DNA of 56,764 nt from Bacteroidaceae bacterium (GTDB lineage Bacteria; Bacteroidota; Bacteroidia; Bacteroidales; Bacteroidaceae), in assembly GCA_017444485.1 (NCBI GenBank), contig JAFSWM010000115.1:1-56764 (forward strand), written 5' to 3'. The position numbers were made by a program, and so were the translations under genes. Below the pieces are notes generated by a model. It saw nothing but the letters and a program-made list of their open reading frames with translations. It was not told the DNA's origin and ran no database searches. This document shows, in pieces, positions 43,389 through 50,751 of the stretch. Each line of letters begins with the position of its first letter. The stretch's first letter is position 1.

Positions 43389-44429
43389 CTAATTCTGTTT
43401 CCCTTTCAAGGTTTCGATTTCCTTGCGCAAGGCATTGAGTTCGCGGTACATGTCGGGCAGTTTTTTGAACACGGTGGTGGCACGTGCAAACTGCTTGTAA
43501 TCGATTGCCGGCGAGCCGAGCAAGGTCTTGTTGCCCTCTGGCACGCTGCCAGCGATGCCTGCTTGGGCGCCGCTCTGCACGCGGTCGCCAATGACTGCGT
43601 GGCCGGTGATGCCCACCTGGCCGCCAAACATACACCACTGGCCTATCTTCGTGCTGCCTGCCACGCCGACCTGTGCCGACATCACGGTGTGCGAACCCAC
43701 ATCGCAGTTGTGCGCCACCTGCACCAGGTTGTCTATCTTCACCCCTCGGCGAATGTGGGTGGTGCCCATCGTGCTGCGGTCCACACAGGCGTTGGCACCG
43801 ATTTCCACATCGTCCTCAATGACGACGTTGCCGATTTGCGGTATCTTGCTGTAGCCCTCCGCGCCGGGTGCGAAGCCGAAGCCGTCGGCCCCGATGACGC
43901 AGCCGCTGTGGAGAATGACGCGATTGCCCAGCACGCAGTCGTGATAGACGCTGACACCGGGGTAGAGGATACAGTCCTCACCCACCTTGGCATGCTCCTC
44001 CACCACCACATGGGCGTATATCTGCGAGCCCTTGCCCACTACGGCATGCTCGCCGATGTAGGCAAAAGGCCCCACATAGGCATCTTCGGCCACCTGCGCC
44101 GTTTTGGCGATGCAGGCCGCGGGATGCACTCCCACACGACGTGGCTTCTGCGATTCGTAGAATTGCAACAGGCGGGCCACGGCTTCATAAGGGTTGGCCA
44201 CACGCACAAGCGTGGCTGACACTTCTCCTGTGAGTTGCAAGCCTTCATTGACCAGCACCACACTATTTTTGGTCTCATAGAGATAATGTTCGTAGCGCTC
44301 GTTGGCAAGGAAAGAGAGTGCGCCAGGGCGTCCTCCCTCTATCCTACAAAAACCATTGACGATGGCATTGGGGTCGCCTTCTACCTTCCCTTGCAGGAAA
44401 TCAGCGATTTGCTGAGCAGTAAATTCCAT
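43389..44429 (-). CDS. lpxD: UDP-3-O-acylglucosamine N-acyltransferase
   Basis: A 346-aa LpxD, adding the second 3-hydroxyacyl chain in lipid A synthesis. The N-terminal uridine-binding domain ([14 protein letters not shown]...) and the hexapeptide beta-helix (about 105-300) with [12 protein letters not shown] and [13 protein letters not shown] (catalytic His) are intact. The ATG at 44429 is preferred over 44447, which adds six residues not typical of the family. lpxC starts 1 bp after its stop, so both are one operon. Confidence 0.95.
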   Translation of the reverse strand: MEFTAQQIADFLQGKVEGDPNAIVNGFCRIEGGRPGALSFLANERYEHYLYETKNSVVLVNEGLQLTGEVSATLVRVANPYEAVARLLQFYESQKPRRVGVHPAACIAKTAQVAEDAYVGPFAYIGEHAVVGKGSQIYAHVVVEEHAKVGEDCILYPGVSVYHDCVLGNRVILHSGCVIGADGFGFAPGAEGYSKIPQIGNVVIEDDVEIGANACVDRSTMGTTHIRRGVKIDNLVQVAHNCDVGSHTVMSAQVGVAGSTKIGQWCMFGGQVGITGHAVIGDRVQSGAQAGIAGSVPEGNKTLLGSPAIDYKQFARATTVFKKLPDMYRELNALRKEIETLKGKQN

Positions 44430-44640
44430 TAAAAAAACGTTTTCCACACTCCCTCAGTGGGAGTATGATTTCTTATACCGCGCAAATTTCCGTAAAAATC
44501 GGCACACCGAAAAACGAAACATTAAAATTCTTTGAAAAGCCTCAAGTTTGCAAAACCGAGCGGCGAAGATATGGCGGGCAACCACGGAGTTACAATTTCC
44601 AAAAAAGTACCTCGAAAAAACTTCATCGGACTTTGTGTGC

Positions 44641-44680
44641 AACTAGGTCCGTGTGACTTTAAAGTCACACGGACCTAGTT
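44641..44680. other. Perfect 40-bp palindrome
   Basis: AACTAGGTCCGTGTGACTTT (44641-44660) is followed directly by its exact reverse complement to 44680. It lies between lpxD and the PepSY gene, 38 bp downstream of the latter's stop. It may act as a terminator for minus-strand transcription; a perfect 20-bp stem without a loop is unusual. The rest of 44430-44717 shows only a short ACTCCC/GGGAGT hairpin at 44448-44464. Confidence 0.9.
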
Positions 44681-44717
44681 TAAACTACAACGCACCTTGT
44701 TTGAGGCAGGGCGGAAT

Positions 44718-45707
44718 TTACTTTGTCTGGGGGCGGTGCGAGCGTTTCCACCACAGATAATATCCTGTCCAGGGGAGGCTCGCCCCGATGAGGGCGGCAA
44801 GCAGATAGAGCACGCGTGTCAGCAGTCCACCCCAGCGTCCGAAATGGAGGTTTTGCAAGAACTGATGAAAACCTGCACTGTGCGTCTGAGCCGCAGAATG
44901 TATGTGGCGCACCTTCGTGGCGTGTTCTTGGCTCACATTGGTGGCCCCGCTGTGACCATCAGGGCGTGCTATGGGGGCTGGATGAACTGCGTTTTGCCCA
45001 TCGGTGGGGCTTTCCGAAAAGCCTGTCACGGTCATTGCAGCATCCTTGTACCAGCCGAAAGTCCATGCAGGGCCGGTGAGCGACATCAGCAACAAGAACA
45101 GCGCAGCATAAATGCCCAGGGAGACGTGGCTGTCGTAGACGAAGCGGCGGAAACCCTTTCGGGTGCTGACAGTGAGGCGCCCAGGCAACATTTTGCGGTT
45201 GCGCGGCCACCAAAGGAACACGCCCGTGAGTAGGATTAACGTCATGGCCACGGCTGTCAGCCCCACCACGGCGCGGCCCACGGTGAGTGCACCACGCTGA
45301 GCACCATCGGGAGCATCGAAAAGGAAGCGGTGGAACGACCTCACGCCTTCGAAAAACTCAATGCCCGTGGGTGTGCCATAGACCTCGCCAGTGTAGGGAT
45401 TGACGAGGAAGTCTGCACGTCCCATACCCGCAATCACGGCGTTGGCAGGGGCGTCGGGCACATCACTCACCTCGATGGCCATGAGTATCTGGCCCTGTGG
45501 CAGTTGCTCCTCCACCCTGCGTTGCAGTTCGTCGTCAGCAAGATGCTGCATACTGGCGGACGGCGTGAGGTGGTACTTGTCGGTGTTGAGTGCGTGGACA
45601 ATCTCGTCTTGAAACAGCAACAATGCTCCCGACAGACAGAGTAGGGAGATGAACAAGCCGAAAGGCAGAGCCAGCCAGCGGTGTATGCGGAGTGCGAGTT
45701 TGTGCAT
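44718..45707 (-). CDS. PepSY-associated transmembrane protein
   Basis: A protein of about 329 aa of the PepSY-TM family, with four hydrophobic helices (about 10-35, 140-165, 190-210 and 290-310). LALRIHRWLALPFGLFI at the N-terminus, YDSHVSLGIYAALFLLLMSL and the C-terminal GYYLWWKR are typical. Relatives are often linked to iron or siderophore uptake and act as inner-membrane reductase-like or anchor proteins; the role here is unknown. MHKLALRIH at 45707 is preferred to the upstream start at 45728. The promoter box is at 45780-45787. Confidence 0.82.
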   Translation of the reverse strand: MHKLALRIHRWLALPFGLFISLLCLSGALLLFQDEIVHALNTDKYHLTPSASMQHLADDELQRRVEEQLPQGQILMAIEVSDVPDAPANAVIAGMGRADFLVNPYTGEVYGTPTGIEFFEGVRSFHRFLFDAPDGAQRGALTVGRAVVGLTAVAMTLILLTGVFLWWPRNRKMLPGRLTVSTRKGFRRFVYDSHVSLGIYAALFLLLMSLTGPAWTFGWYKDAAMTVTGFSESPTDGQNAVHPAPIARPDGHSGATNVSQEHATKVRHIHSAAQTHSAGFHQFLQNLHFGRWGGLLTRVLYLLAALIGASLPWTGYYLWWKRSHRPQTK

Positions 45708-45779
45708 TAAGCATTGAGCATTGCCCATAGAACATCACCCACCCAAACATTGGGCATCCGAACATTGGCAAATGCGGCG

Positions 45780-45787
45780 CAAAAATA
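45780..45787 (-). promoter_or_regulatory. -7 promoter box for the PepSY gene
   Basis: TATTTTTG on the minus strand, about 70 nt before the start. Confidence 0.5.
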
Positions 45788-45865
45788 CGAAAAGAAAGCG
45801 TAGGGCGCAGATGTCGCATAGCGTTAAACTTTTTGAAAGAGTTGGAAGGACCGCACAATAATTGC

Positions 45866-45873
45866 TACTTTTG
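45866..45873 (+). promoter_or_regulatory. -7 promoter box for the ABC-ATPase operon
   Basis: TACTTTTG, 21 nt before the ATG at 45895. Confidence 0.6.
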
Positions 45874-45894
45874 CTCCGCCAAAACCGCAAGCGC

Positions 45895-47283
45895 ATGTTT
45901 TCTGTCTTCGACGCGCAGCCCCTGCATCCTGATTTCCGCTTGCCTGAGCCGCTCACGTTGCGACTTGAGGCTGGGGAACACCTTGCACTGACAGGGCCCA
46001 ACGGCGGAGGTAAGACCACGCTGGGGCGACTCATCGCTGGGGCATTACCGCTGAGGCAGGGGCATATTGATTACGGCTGTCCGCGCAGCGCCGTACGCTT
46101 CACGGCCTTCACGGGCGCCTGGGGCGACACGCTCCCCGCTGCACACCAACTGCGTTGGCACCACGGAGAGGACGTGCACTCGCCGCTCGTGGCAGAGTTC
46201 CTGGGTGGCGGAGATGGTTGGAAGAGCAAATGCGAGGCGTTTCCCGAACTCGCAGCGCTCGCCACCAAGCCCCTGCACTGGCTCTCCAGTGGCGAACTGC
46301 GCAAGGTGCACCTGGCGAAAGCCCTGAGCGGCGACACCCGTCTGGCGGTCATCGACGAGCCCTACATAGGGCTTGACGCTTCAGCGAGAGCCGAACTGAC
46401 CGCTTTTCTGGAGCGCATGGCCAAGCGATGCACTTTGGTGCTACTGCTTGCCGACGAGCGGGACATCCCTGCCTTCGTGAACAGCAGGAAACGCGTAGAA
46501 GGACTGAGGTTGGTGGACGACATCTGTCAAAGCCCCGAACGAAGGCCATTGCCGGAGAGGTTGGCACCCCACCTGGCCGTAGCACCACCCCACGCGGCAG
46601 AAGCGATAAGGCTCTCAGACGTAAGCGTCACCTACTTCGGTCGTCCCATCCTGCAACACGTCAGTTGGACGGTGCGTCAGGGCGAACGCTGGGCACTTAC
46701 CGGTGCGAACGGAACGGGAAAGAGCCTGCTGCTCTCCCTCGTCTGTGCCGACAACCCCATGGCCTATGCCTGCGACGTGCGCGTATTCGGCCTCAGACGC
46801 GGCCACGGCGGAAGCATCTGGGACGTGAAGCGCCGAATAGGCTACGTATCGCCCGAACAGGTACGTGGCTACAGCGCCTCAAGAGCGGCAGCCGACATCG
46901 TGGCTTCGGGACTGAGCGACACCGGACGCCTGCACCGACGCGCCACACCCGCTGAACGCGCCGAAGCCGAGCAGTGGCTCGCACAGTTCGGGGCTGCACA
47001 CCTCGCCGACCGCGACTTCCTCACACTGAGCGACGGCGAAAAACGCATCACGCTCCTGGCGCGTGCCTTCGTGAAACAGCCCGAACTACTCATCCTTGAT
47101 GAACCCTTCCACGGACTCGATCCACAAAATCGTCACCGAGCACGCAGTGTCATAGAAAACTACTGCAACAACGGCCGCACGCTCATCATGGTGTCGCACT
47201 ACCCGGAGGAATACGACGGGCTGGTCGATCAGATATTCCACCTCAACCCGCAGACTATACCAAGCAATCCATACTTGCAATGA
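45895..47283 (+). CDS. Tandem ABC ATPase, ModF-like
   Basis: A 462-aa protein with two ABC ATPase domains and no membrane segments. The first has GPNGGGKTT, LSSGELRKVHLAKAL and AVIDEPYIGLD; the second has GANGTGKS, LSDGEKRITLLARAF and LILDEPFHGLD. The layout and length match the ModF/PhrA group rather than ABC-F translation factors, as no ABC-F linker is seen. The role of this group is unclear. The ATG at 45895 lies past the -7 box. The next gene overlaps it by 4 bp. Confidence 0.85.
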   Translation: MFSVFDAQPLHPDFRLPEPLTLRLEAGEHLALTGPNGGGKTTLGRLIAGALPLRQGHIDYGCPRSAVRFTAFTGAWGDTLPAAHQLRWHHGEDVHSPLVAEFLGGGDGWKSKCEAFPELAALATKPLHWLSSGELRKVHLAKALSGDTRLAVIDEPYIGLDASARAELTAFLERMAKRCTLVLLLADERDIPAFVNSRKRVEGLRLVDDICQSPERRPLPERLAPHLAVAPPHAAEAIRLSDVSVTYFGRPILQHVSWTVRQGERWALTGANGTGKSLLLSLVCADNPMAYACDVRVFGLRRGHGGSIWDVKRRIGYVSPEQVRGYSASRAAADIVASGLSDTGRLHRRATPAERAEAEQWLAQFGAAHLADRDFLTLSDGEKRITLLARAFVKQPELLILDEPFHGLDPQNRHRARSVIENYCNNGRTLIMVSHYPEEYDGLVDQIFHLNPQTIPSNPYLQ

Positions 47284-47783
47284 AACGCATACTCTTCTCC
47301 CTCGCATTGGCCCTGGCCGCTTTGCAACCCCTCGCCGCACAACAGGTCTACGAGATGGTGCTGGCCAGCGCCACGCAGACAGTGAACAACCCCACGTCGA
47401 ACTTCACGCAGGTGCGACTGGCCCAGTTCAAAAAGACCGCACTCACCTACATGAGGCAACAAGCCGAGAGTGCCGACACCGCTGTGACATACAGCGTGCT
47501 CGACTATCAGGCGTTCTACCTCAATCAGTTCATCACCTCCTTCCTGCGTCAGGTGATACGCTACAGCGGTGAGAACCAGGGCGCGCTGCGTCAAGCCATC
47601 CTGCGCCTATTCATACAGTGCAGCCTCGACAACCCCATGTGGAACGACCCCGACACCGCCACCACACAAGCCTACATCACCGAGAACGAAGAACTGACGC
47701 CCTTCAGCCTCGACACCAACTGGCAAAAGGCCTTTGAGGAATCTGAAGCCCTGCTCAAACAATTCAATCCCGCAGCACAATGA
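47280..47783 (+). CDS. Exported protein of unknown function
   Basis: A 167-aa protein with a signal peptide (about 1-20, ending LAAQ) and a mostly helical mature part (QVYEMVLASATQTVNNPTSNF...). No known motif is recognised. Its ATG overlaps the ABC-ATPase stop and its stop overlaps the HD-protein start (both ATGA), so the three are translated together, although their functions look unrelated. Confidence 0.7.
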   Translation: MKRILFSLALALAALQPLAAQQVYEMVLASATQTVNNPTSNFTQVRLAQFKKTALTYMRQQAESADTAVTYSVLDYQAFYLNQFITSFLRQVIRYSGENQGALRQAILRLFIQCSLDNPMWNDPDTATTQAYITENEELTPFSLDTNWQKAFEESEALLKQFNPAAQ

Positions 47784-48415
47784 CTTCCGAACAGATACAA
47801 GCCAACAAGGAAGCCTACATCAAAACCTGCCGCGACCACATCAGCCGCGACGGGCTGGAGAGCCTCCTCGCCTATCTCGAAAAAGGCGATTTTTACACCG
47901 CACCCACTTCCACCAAGTTCCACCTCAACGAGCCCGGCGGCCTGTGCCTCCATTCGCTCAACGTGTTCCACACGGCGATGGCACTCTACGAACACGTGCT
48001 GAAGCCCGCCGTGGAGAGCGGTTGCTCACCTTTTGACAGCCTGCCCGCCGTGGAGAGCGTGGCAGTGAGCACCCTGTTCCACGACCTCTGCAAAATAGGG
48101 CTCTACCACGAAACAAAAAAATTCACCAAGGACGAGAACGACCGATGGGTGGCCTATCAGGGATACAACATCGAAGACGCGTTCCCCTTCGGGCACGGCG
48201 AGAAATCAGCTTTCCTCGTGGAACGCTTCATGCGACTGAAGTCGGAGGAACTGCTGGCCATACGTTGGCACATGGGTATGTTCGACATGGGAGAGCAGGG
48301 CAGTTCGCAACGCTACACGTTCTATCGCGCATTGGAACTATCGCCATTGGTAAGCCTGGTGCACAATGCGGATATGCTCTCAAGCCATCTCATGGAGAAA
48401 ACCACCAAGCACTGA
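47780..48415 (+). CDS. HD-domain hydrolase
   Basis: A 211-aa protein with an HD-type phosphohydrolase fold. LCLHSLNVFHTAMALYEHV gives the first His, LFHDLCKIGLY the central His-Asp pair, and VHNADMLSSHLM the C-terminal Asp; FGHGEKSAFLVERF is a conserved-looking block. It is likely a cytoplasmic nucleotide or phosphate-ester hydrolase of unknown substrate. It overlaps the secreted-protein gene by 4 bp and ends the operon; a terminator hairpin follows at 48451. Confidence 0.8.
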   Translation: MTSEQIQANKEAYIKTCRDHISRDGLESLLAYLEKGDFYTAPTSTKFHLNEPGGLCLHSLNVFHTAMALYEHVLKPAVESGCSPFDSLPAVESVAVSTLFHDLCKIGLYHETKKFTKDENDRWVAYQGYNIEDAFPFGHGEKSAFLVERFMRLKSEELLAIRWHMGMFDMGEQGSSQRYTFYRALELSPLVSLVHNADMLSSHLMEKTTKH

Positions 48416-48450
48416 CCAGCCGCGGCAGACATCGTGTCAAAATATATATG

Positions 48451-48493
48451 CAGTCGGTCGGCAATTCCACAAGCGGAAATTGCCGACCGACTG
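48451..48493 (+). terminator. Terminator after the HD-domain gene
   Basis: CAGTCGGTCGGCAATT (48451-48466) pairs perfectly with 48478-48493 around an 11-nt loop, and TTTTCTGT follows. It closes the ABC/HD operon and sits between it and the convergent 41-aa gene. Confidence 0.75.
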
Positions 48494-48543
48494 TTTTCTG
48501 TAATGTCGGGCCGACTAGAGGCGACTCATGTCCTATCCGAAGT

Positions 48544-48669
48544 TTAGCACTTGCCAATCACGGGCGGCCACTCGGGACGGGGCGACTCGGGGCGGTAAGA
48601 ACGCGCAAACGCGCGGATGTACTCAATGACTTCAGGACGGGGAAGGATGGGGGGAGTAGTATGCTCCAT
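48544..48669 (-). CDS. Small 41-aa protein
   Basis: Minus-strand ATG at 48669, stop TAA at 48544. The 41-aa product begins MEHTTPPILPRPEVIEYIR, followed by an Arg/Pro-rich tail ending in GKC. It is well formed, with a PRPEV segment before an amphipathic helix, and resembles short proteins seen in Bacteroidales intergenic regions. It fills part of an otherwise gene-free 521-bp gap (48416-48936). No family name can be given; the coding call rests on composition and length alone. Confidence 0.5.
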   Translation of the reverse strand: MEHTTPPILPRPEVIEYIRAFARSYRPESPRPEWPPVIGKC

Positions 48670-48924
48670 AAGCGTGGAGTTGAAAGGTTTACTCTTATAA
48701 CGCGCGCGCCGTACCGATTATTATATATAGGTCTGAAAAAGTTTGTACACCCCTTGCCCGCGGGCTATAAAGGGCGTGGCAGATAGACGGCGGCACGGGC
48801 GCTAATCAACAGCGCCTGGACTGAAACGCAGAGGATAAGCCCCAACGAGCCACAAAATCGCACCGAAATTTCAAGCAAAGGCTAAAAAACAGCGGTGGGA
48901 GGAACACTATTTGACACTTTTTCA

Positions 48925-48932
48925 TACTTTTG
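48925..48932 (+). promoter_or_regulatory. -7 promoter box for the Nif3-like gene
   Basis: TACTTTTG, ending 4 nt before the GTG start at 48937. An upstream TTTGACAC lies at 48910-48917. Confidence 0.6.
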
Positions 48933-48936
48933 CGCC

Positions 48937-49713
48937 GTGAAAATAAAGGAAGCTATTCGCGCCCTTGAAAATTTCGCGCCCCTGCCCCTGCAAGAGGACT
49001 ATGACAATGCCGGCTTGCAGATCGGATTAACAGAGCGTGAGTTATCAGGGGCATTATTGTGTCTTGATGTCACGGAGCACTCCGTGGCCGAGGCAGTGGC
49101 CAAAGGCTGCAACCTCATCGTGGCGCACCACCCGCTGCTGTTCCGCGGACTGAAGTGCGTGAGCGATGCTGACTATGTGCAACGCACCGTGCGTGCGGCA
49201 GTAAAAGCCGACGTGGCAGTCTATGCCGCCCACACCAACCTCGACAACGCCCCAGGCGGCGTGAACGGGCGCGCGGCAGAGATGCTCGGCCTCAACAACG
49301 TGCGCATCCTGCGTCCCCTGCCCAACGGGGGCGGCGGAAGCGGCATCGTGGGCGACCTGCCCCAGGCCGTCAGCGCAGACCAGTTCGTGCTTGACATCAA
49401 AAGCGTGTTCGGAGCCGAGCGAGCCGAGACGAACAGGGCAAAAAAAACGACGATAAGCCGCGTAGCCTTTTGTGGCGGAGCAGGCGAATTCCTCATCAGC
49501 GACGCTATTCGCGCCGGTGCCGATGCCTTCGTCACGGGTGAGGTGGGCTATCACCACTTCTTCGGGCATGAGGACGACCTGCTCATCTGTGCCATCGGCC
49601 ACCACGACAGCGAGTTCCACACCACAGCCCTGCTGCGCGACATCCTGCGACAGGCATGTCCCGACACACCGCTGTATATCGCAGAAAGACGTTCACCCAC
49701 TACCTACGTATAG
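48937..49713 (+). CDS. Nif3-like dinuclear metal-centre protein
   Basis: A 258-aa NIF3/YbgI-family protein. Metal ligands are visible in LIVAHHPLLFRGLK, AAHTNLDNAPGGVNG and, near the end, CAIGHHDSEF. The family forms hexameric rings; a GTP-cyclohydrolase-like role has been suggested but is unproven. The start is the GTG at 48937 (VKIKEAIRAL); the in-frame extension to 48895 would run through the -7 box. The zinc-ribbon gene follows 44 bp later, a common pairing in Bacteroidales. Confidence 0.92.
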   Translation: MKIKEAIRALENFAPLPLQEDYDNAGLQIGLTERELSGALLCLDVTEHSVAEAVAKGCNLIVAHHPLLFRGLKCVSDADYVQRTVRAAVKADVAVYAAHTNLDNAPGGVNGRAAEMLGLNNVRILRPLPNGGGGSGIVGDLPQAVSADQFVLDIKSVFGAERAETNRAKKTTISRVAFCGGAGEFLISDAIRAGADAFVTGEVGYHHFFGHEDDLLICAIGHHDSEFHTTALLRDILRQACPDTPLYIAERRSPTTYV

Positions 49714-49757
49714 AAACACCAACACACCACACGACATACAAACAAACAAAAACCAAT

Positions 49758-50573
49758 ATGGCAAAGAAAACAGCAGGTCGCGAAATGACCGTGGAGCAAA
49801 AGTTGGAAGCGCTTTTCAAACTCCAAACAATCCTCTCCAAAATCGACGAGATCCGCACCTTGCGCGGCGAACTGCCCCTCGAAGTCCAGGACTTGGAGGA
49901 CGAAATCGTGGGTCTCACCACACGCATTGAGAAACTCACCGGCGAGAGCGACACACTCAAGCGCGACATCGCCGTGATGCGCGGCAAGATAGAAGAGGCT
50001 AAGGCCCTCGTGGAACGCTACAAAGAGCAGTTGAACGACGTGAAGAACAACCGCGAGTACGACATGCTCAACAAAGAAATTGAGTTTCAGAACCTGGACA
50101 TCACCCTTCAGGAAAAGAGAATTCGTGAGGCCGAGACGGGCATCACCGAGCGCGAAGAGACGTTGCAGGAAAGCCGCCACACCCTCGACGAACGCCGTGC
50201 CGACCTCGATGTGAAGAAAGCCGAACTCGAAGAAATCATTGCCGAGACACGCGCCGAAGAGGACAAACTGCGCGAGAAGGCCAATAGCCTGGAGATGACC
50301 ATTGAGCCCCGTCTGCTCACCAGTTTCAAACGCATCAGGCGCAACAGCCGCAACGGCCTGGGCATCGTCTATGTGCAACGCGACGCATGTGGCGGATGCT
50401 TCAACAAAATACCGCCCCAGCGCCAACTCGACATTCGCATGCGCAAGAAGATCATTGTCTGCGAATACTGCGGACGCATCATGATCGACCCCGAACTGGC
50501 CGGCGTGAAGATAGAAAAAGTAGAGAAGCCCAAGCGCAAGCGTCCGTCAAGAGCTAAGAAGACCGAGGAATAA
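49758..50573 (+). CDS. Coiled-coil zinc-ribbon protein (CT398-like)
   Basis: A 271-aa protein: a long coiled coil (about 15-195, KLEALFKLQTILSKIDEIR and many Glu/Lys heptads), then a zinc ribbon with CGGC and CEYCG cysteine pairs (about 215-245) and a Lys-rich tail. It matches the C4-type zinc-ribbon proteins found next to Nif3-like genes; the function is unknown. MAKKTAGREM at 49758 is the start; an extension to 49656 overlaps the upstream gene. Confidence 0.87.
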   Translation: MAKKTAGREMTVEQKLEALFKLQTILSKIDEIRTLRGELPLEVQDLEDEIVGLTTRIEKLTGESDTLKRDIAVMRGKIEEAKALVERYKEQLNDVKNNREYDMLNKEIEFQNLDITLQEKRIREAETGITEREETLQESRHTLDERRADLDVKKAELEEIIAETRAEEDKLREKANSLEMTIEPRLLTSFKRIRRNSRNGLGIVYVQRDACGGCFNKIPPQRQLDIRMRKKIIVCEYCGRIMIDPELAGVKIEKVEKPKRKRPSRAKKTEE

Positions 50574-50591
50574 GTTTGTCTCTTAAGTTTC

Positions 50592-50710
50592 TGAAGTTAT
50601 GATGTGGAGTTAATCAGAGGAGTTAAAAGGGGAGTTTTCCATAGGCAGCAAGGCAACGGCACTTTAGAACTCCCTTTCATAACTACCCCAAAGAATTCCC
50701 TTTCATAACT
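50592..50710. repeat. Bipartite 13-bp repeat element, second copy
   Basis: Forward AGTTA-type units start at 50595, 50608, 50621 and 50633 (the last shifted by 1). After about 30 nt, inverted AACT-type units start at 50668, 50681, 50694 and 50707, again 13 bp apart. The inverted arm includes AACTCCCTTTCATAAC, the exact reverse complement of the first unit at 1771. The same forward-spacer-inverted plan is seen at 1771-2071. It lies between the zinc-ribbon gene and pheT, 41 bp before the pheT ATG. Confidence 0.85.
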
Positions 50711-50751
50711 TCTAAACAACTACCAGACTTAAATAAATAAGGAGAAGACAG

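Noticed and set aside
44454..44642. 62-aa minus-strand frame upstream of lpxD
   Set aside because: Phe/Arg/Cys-rich product from AT-rich intergenic DNA with no recognisable features or start signals.
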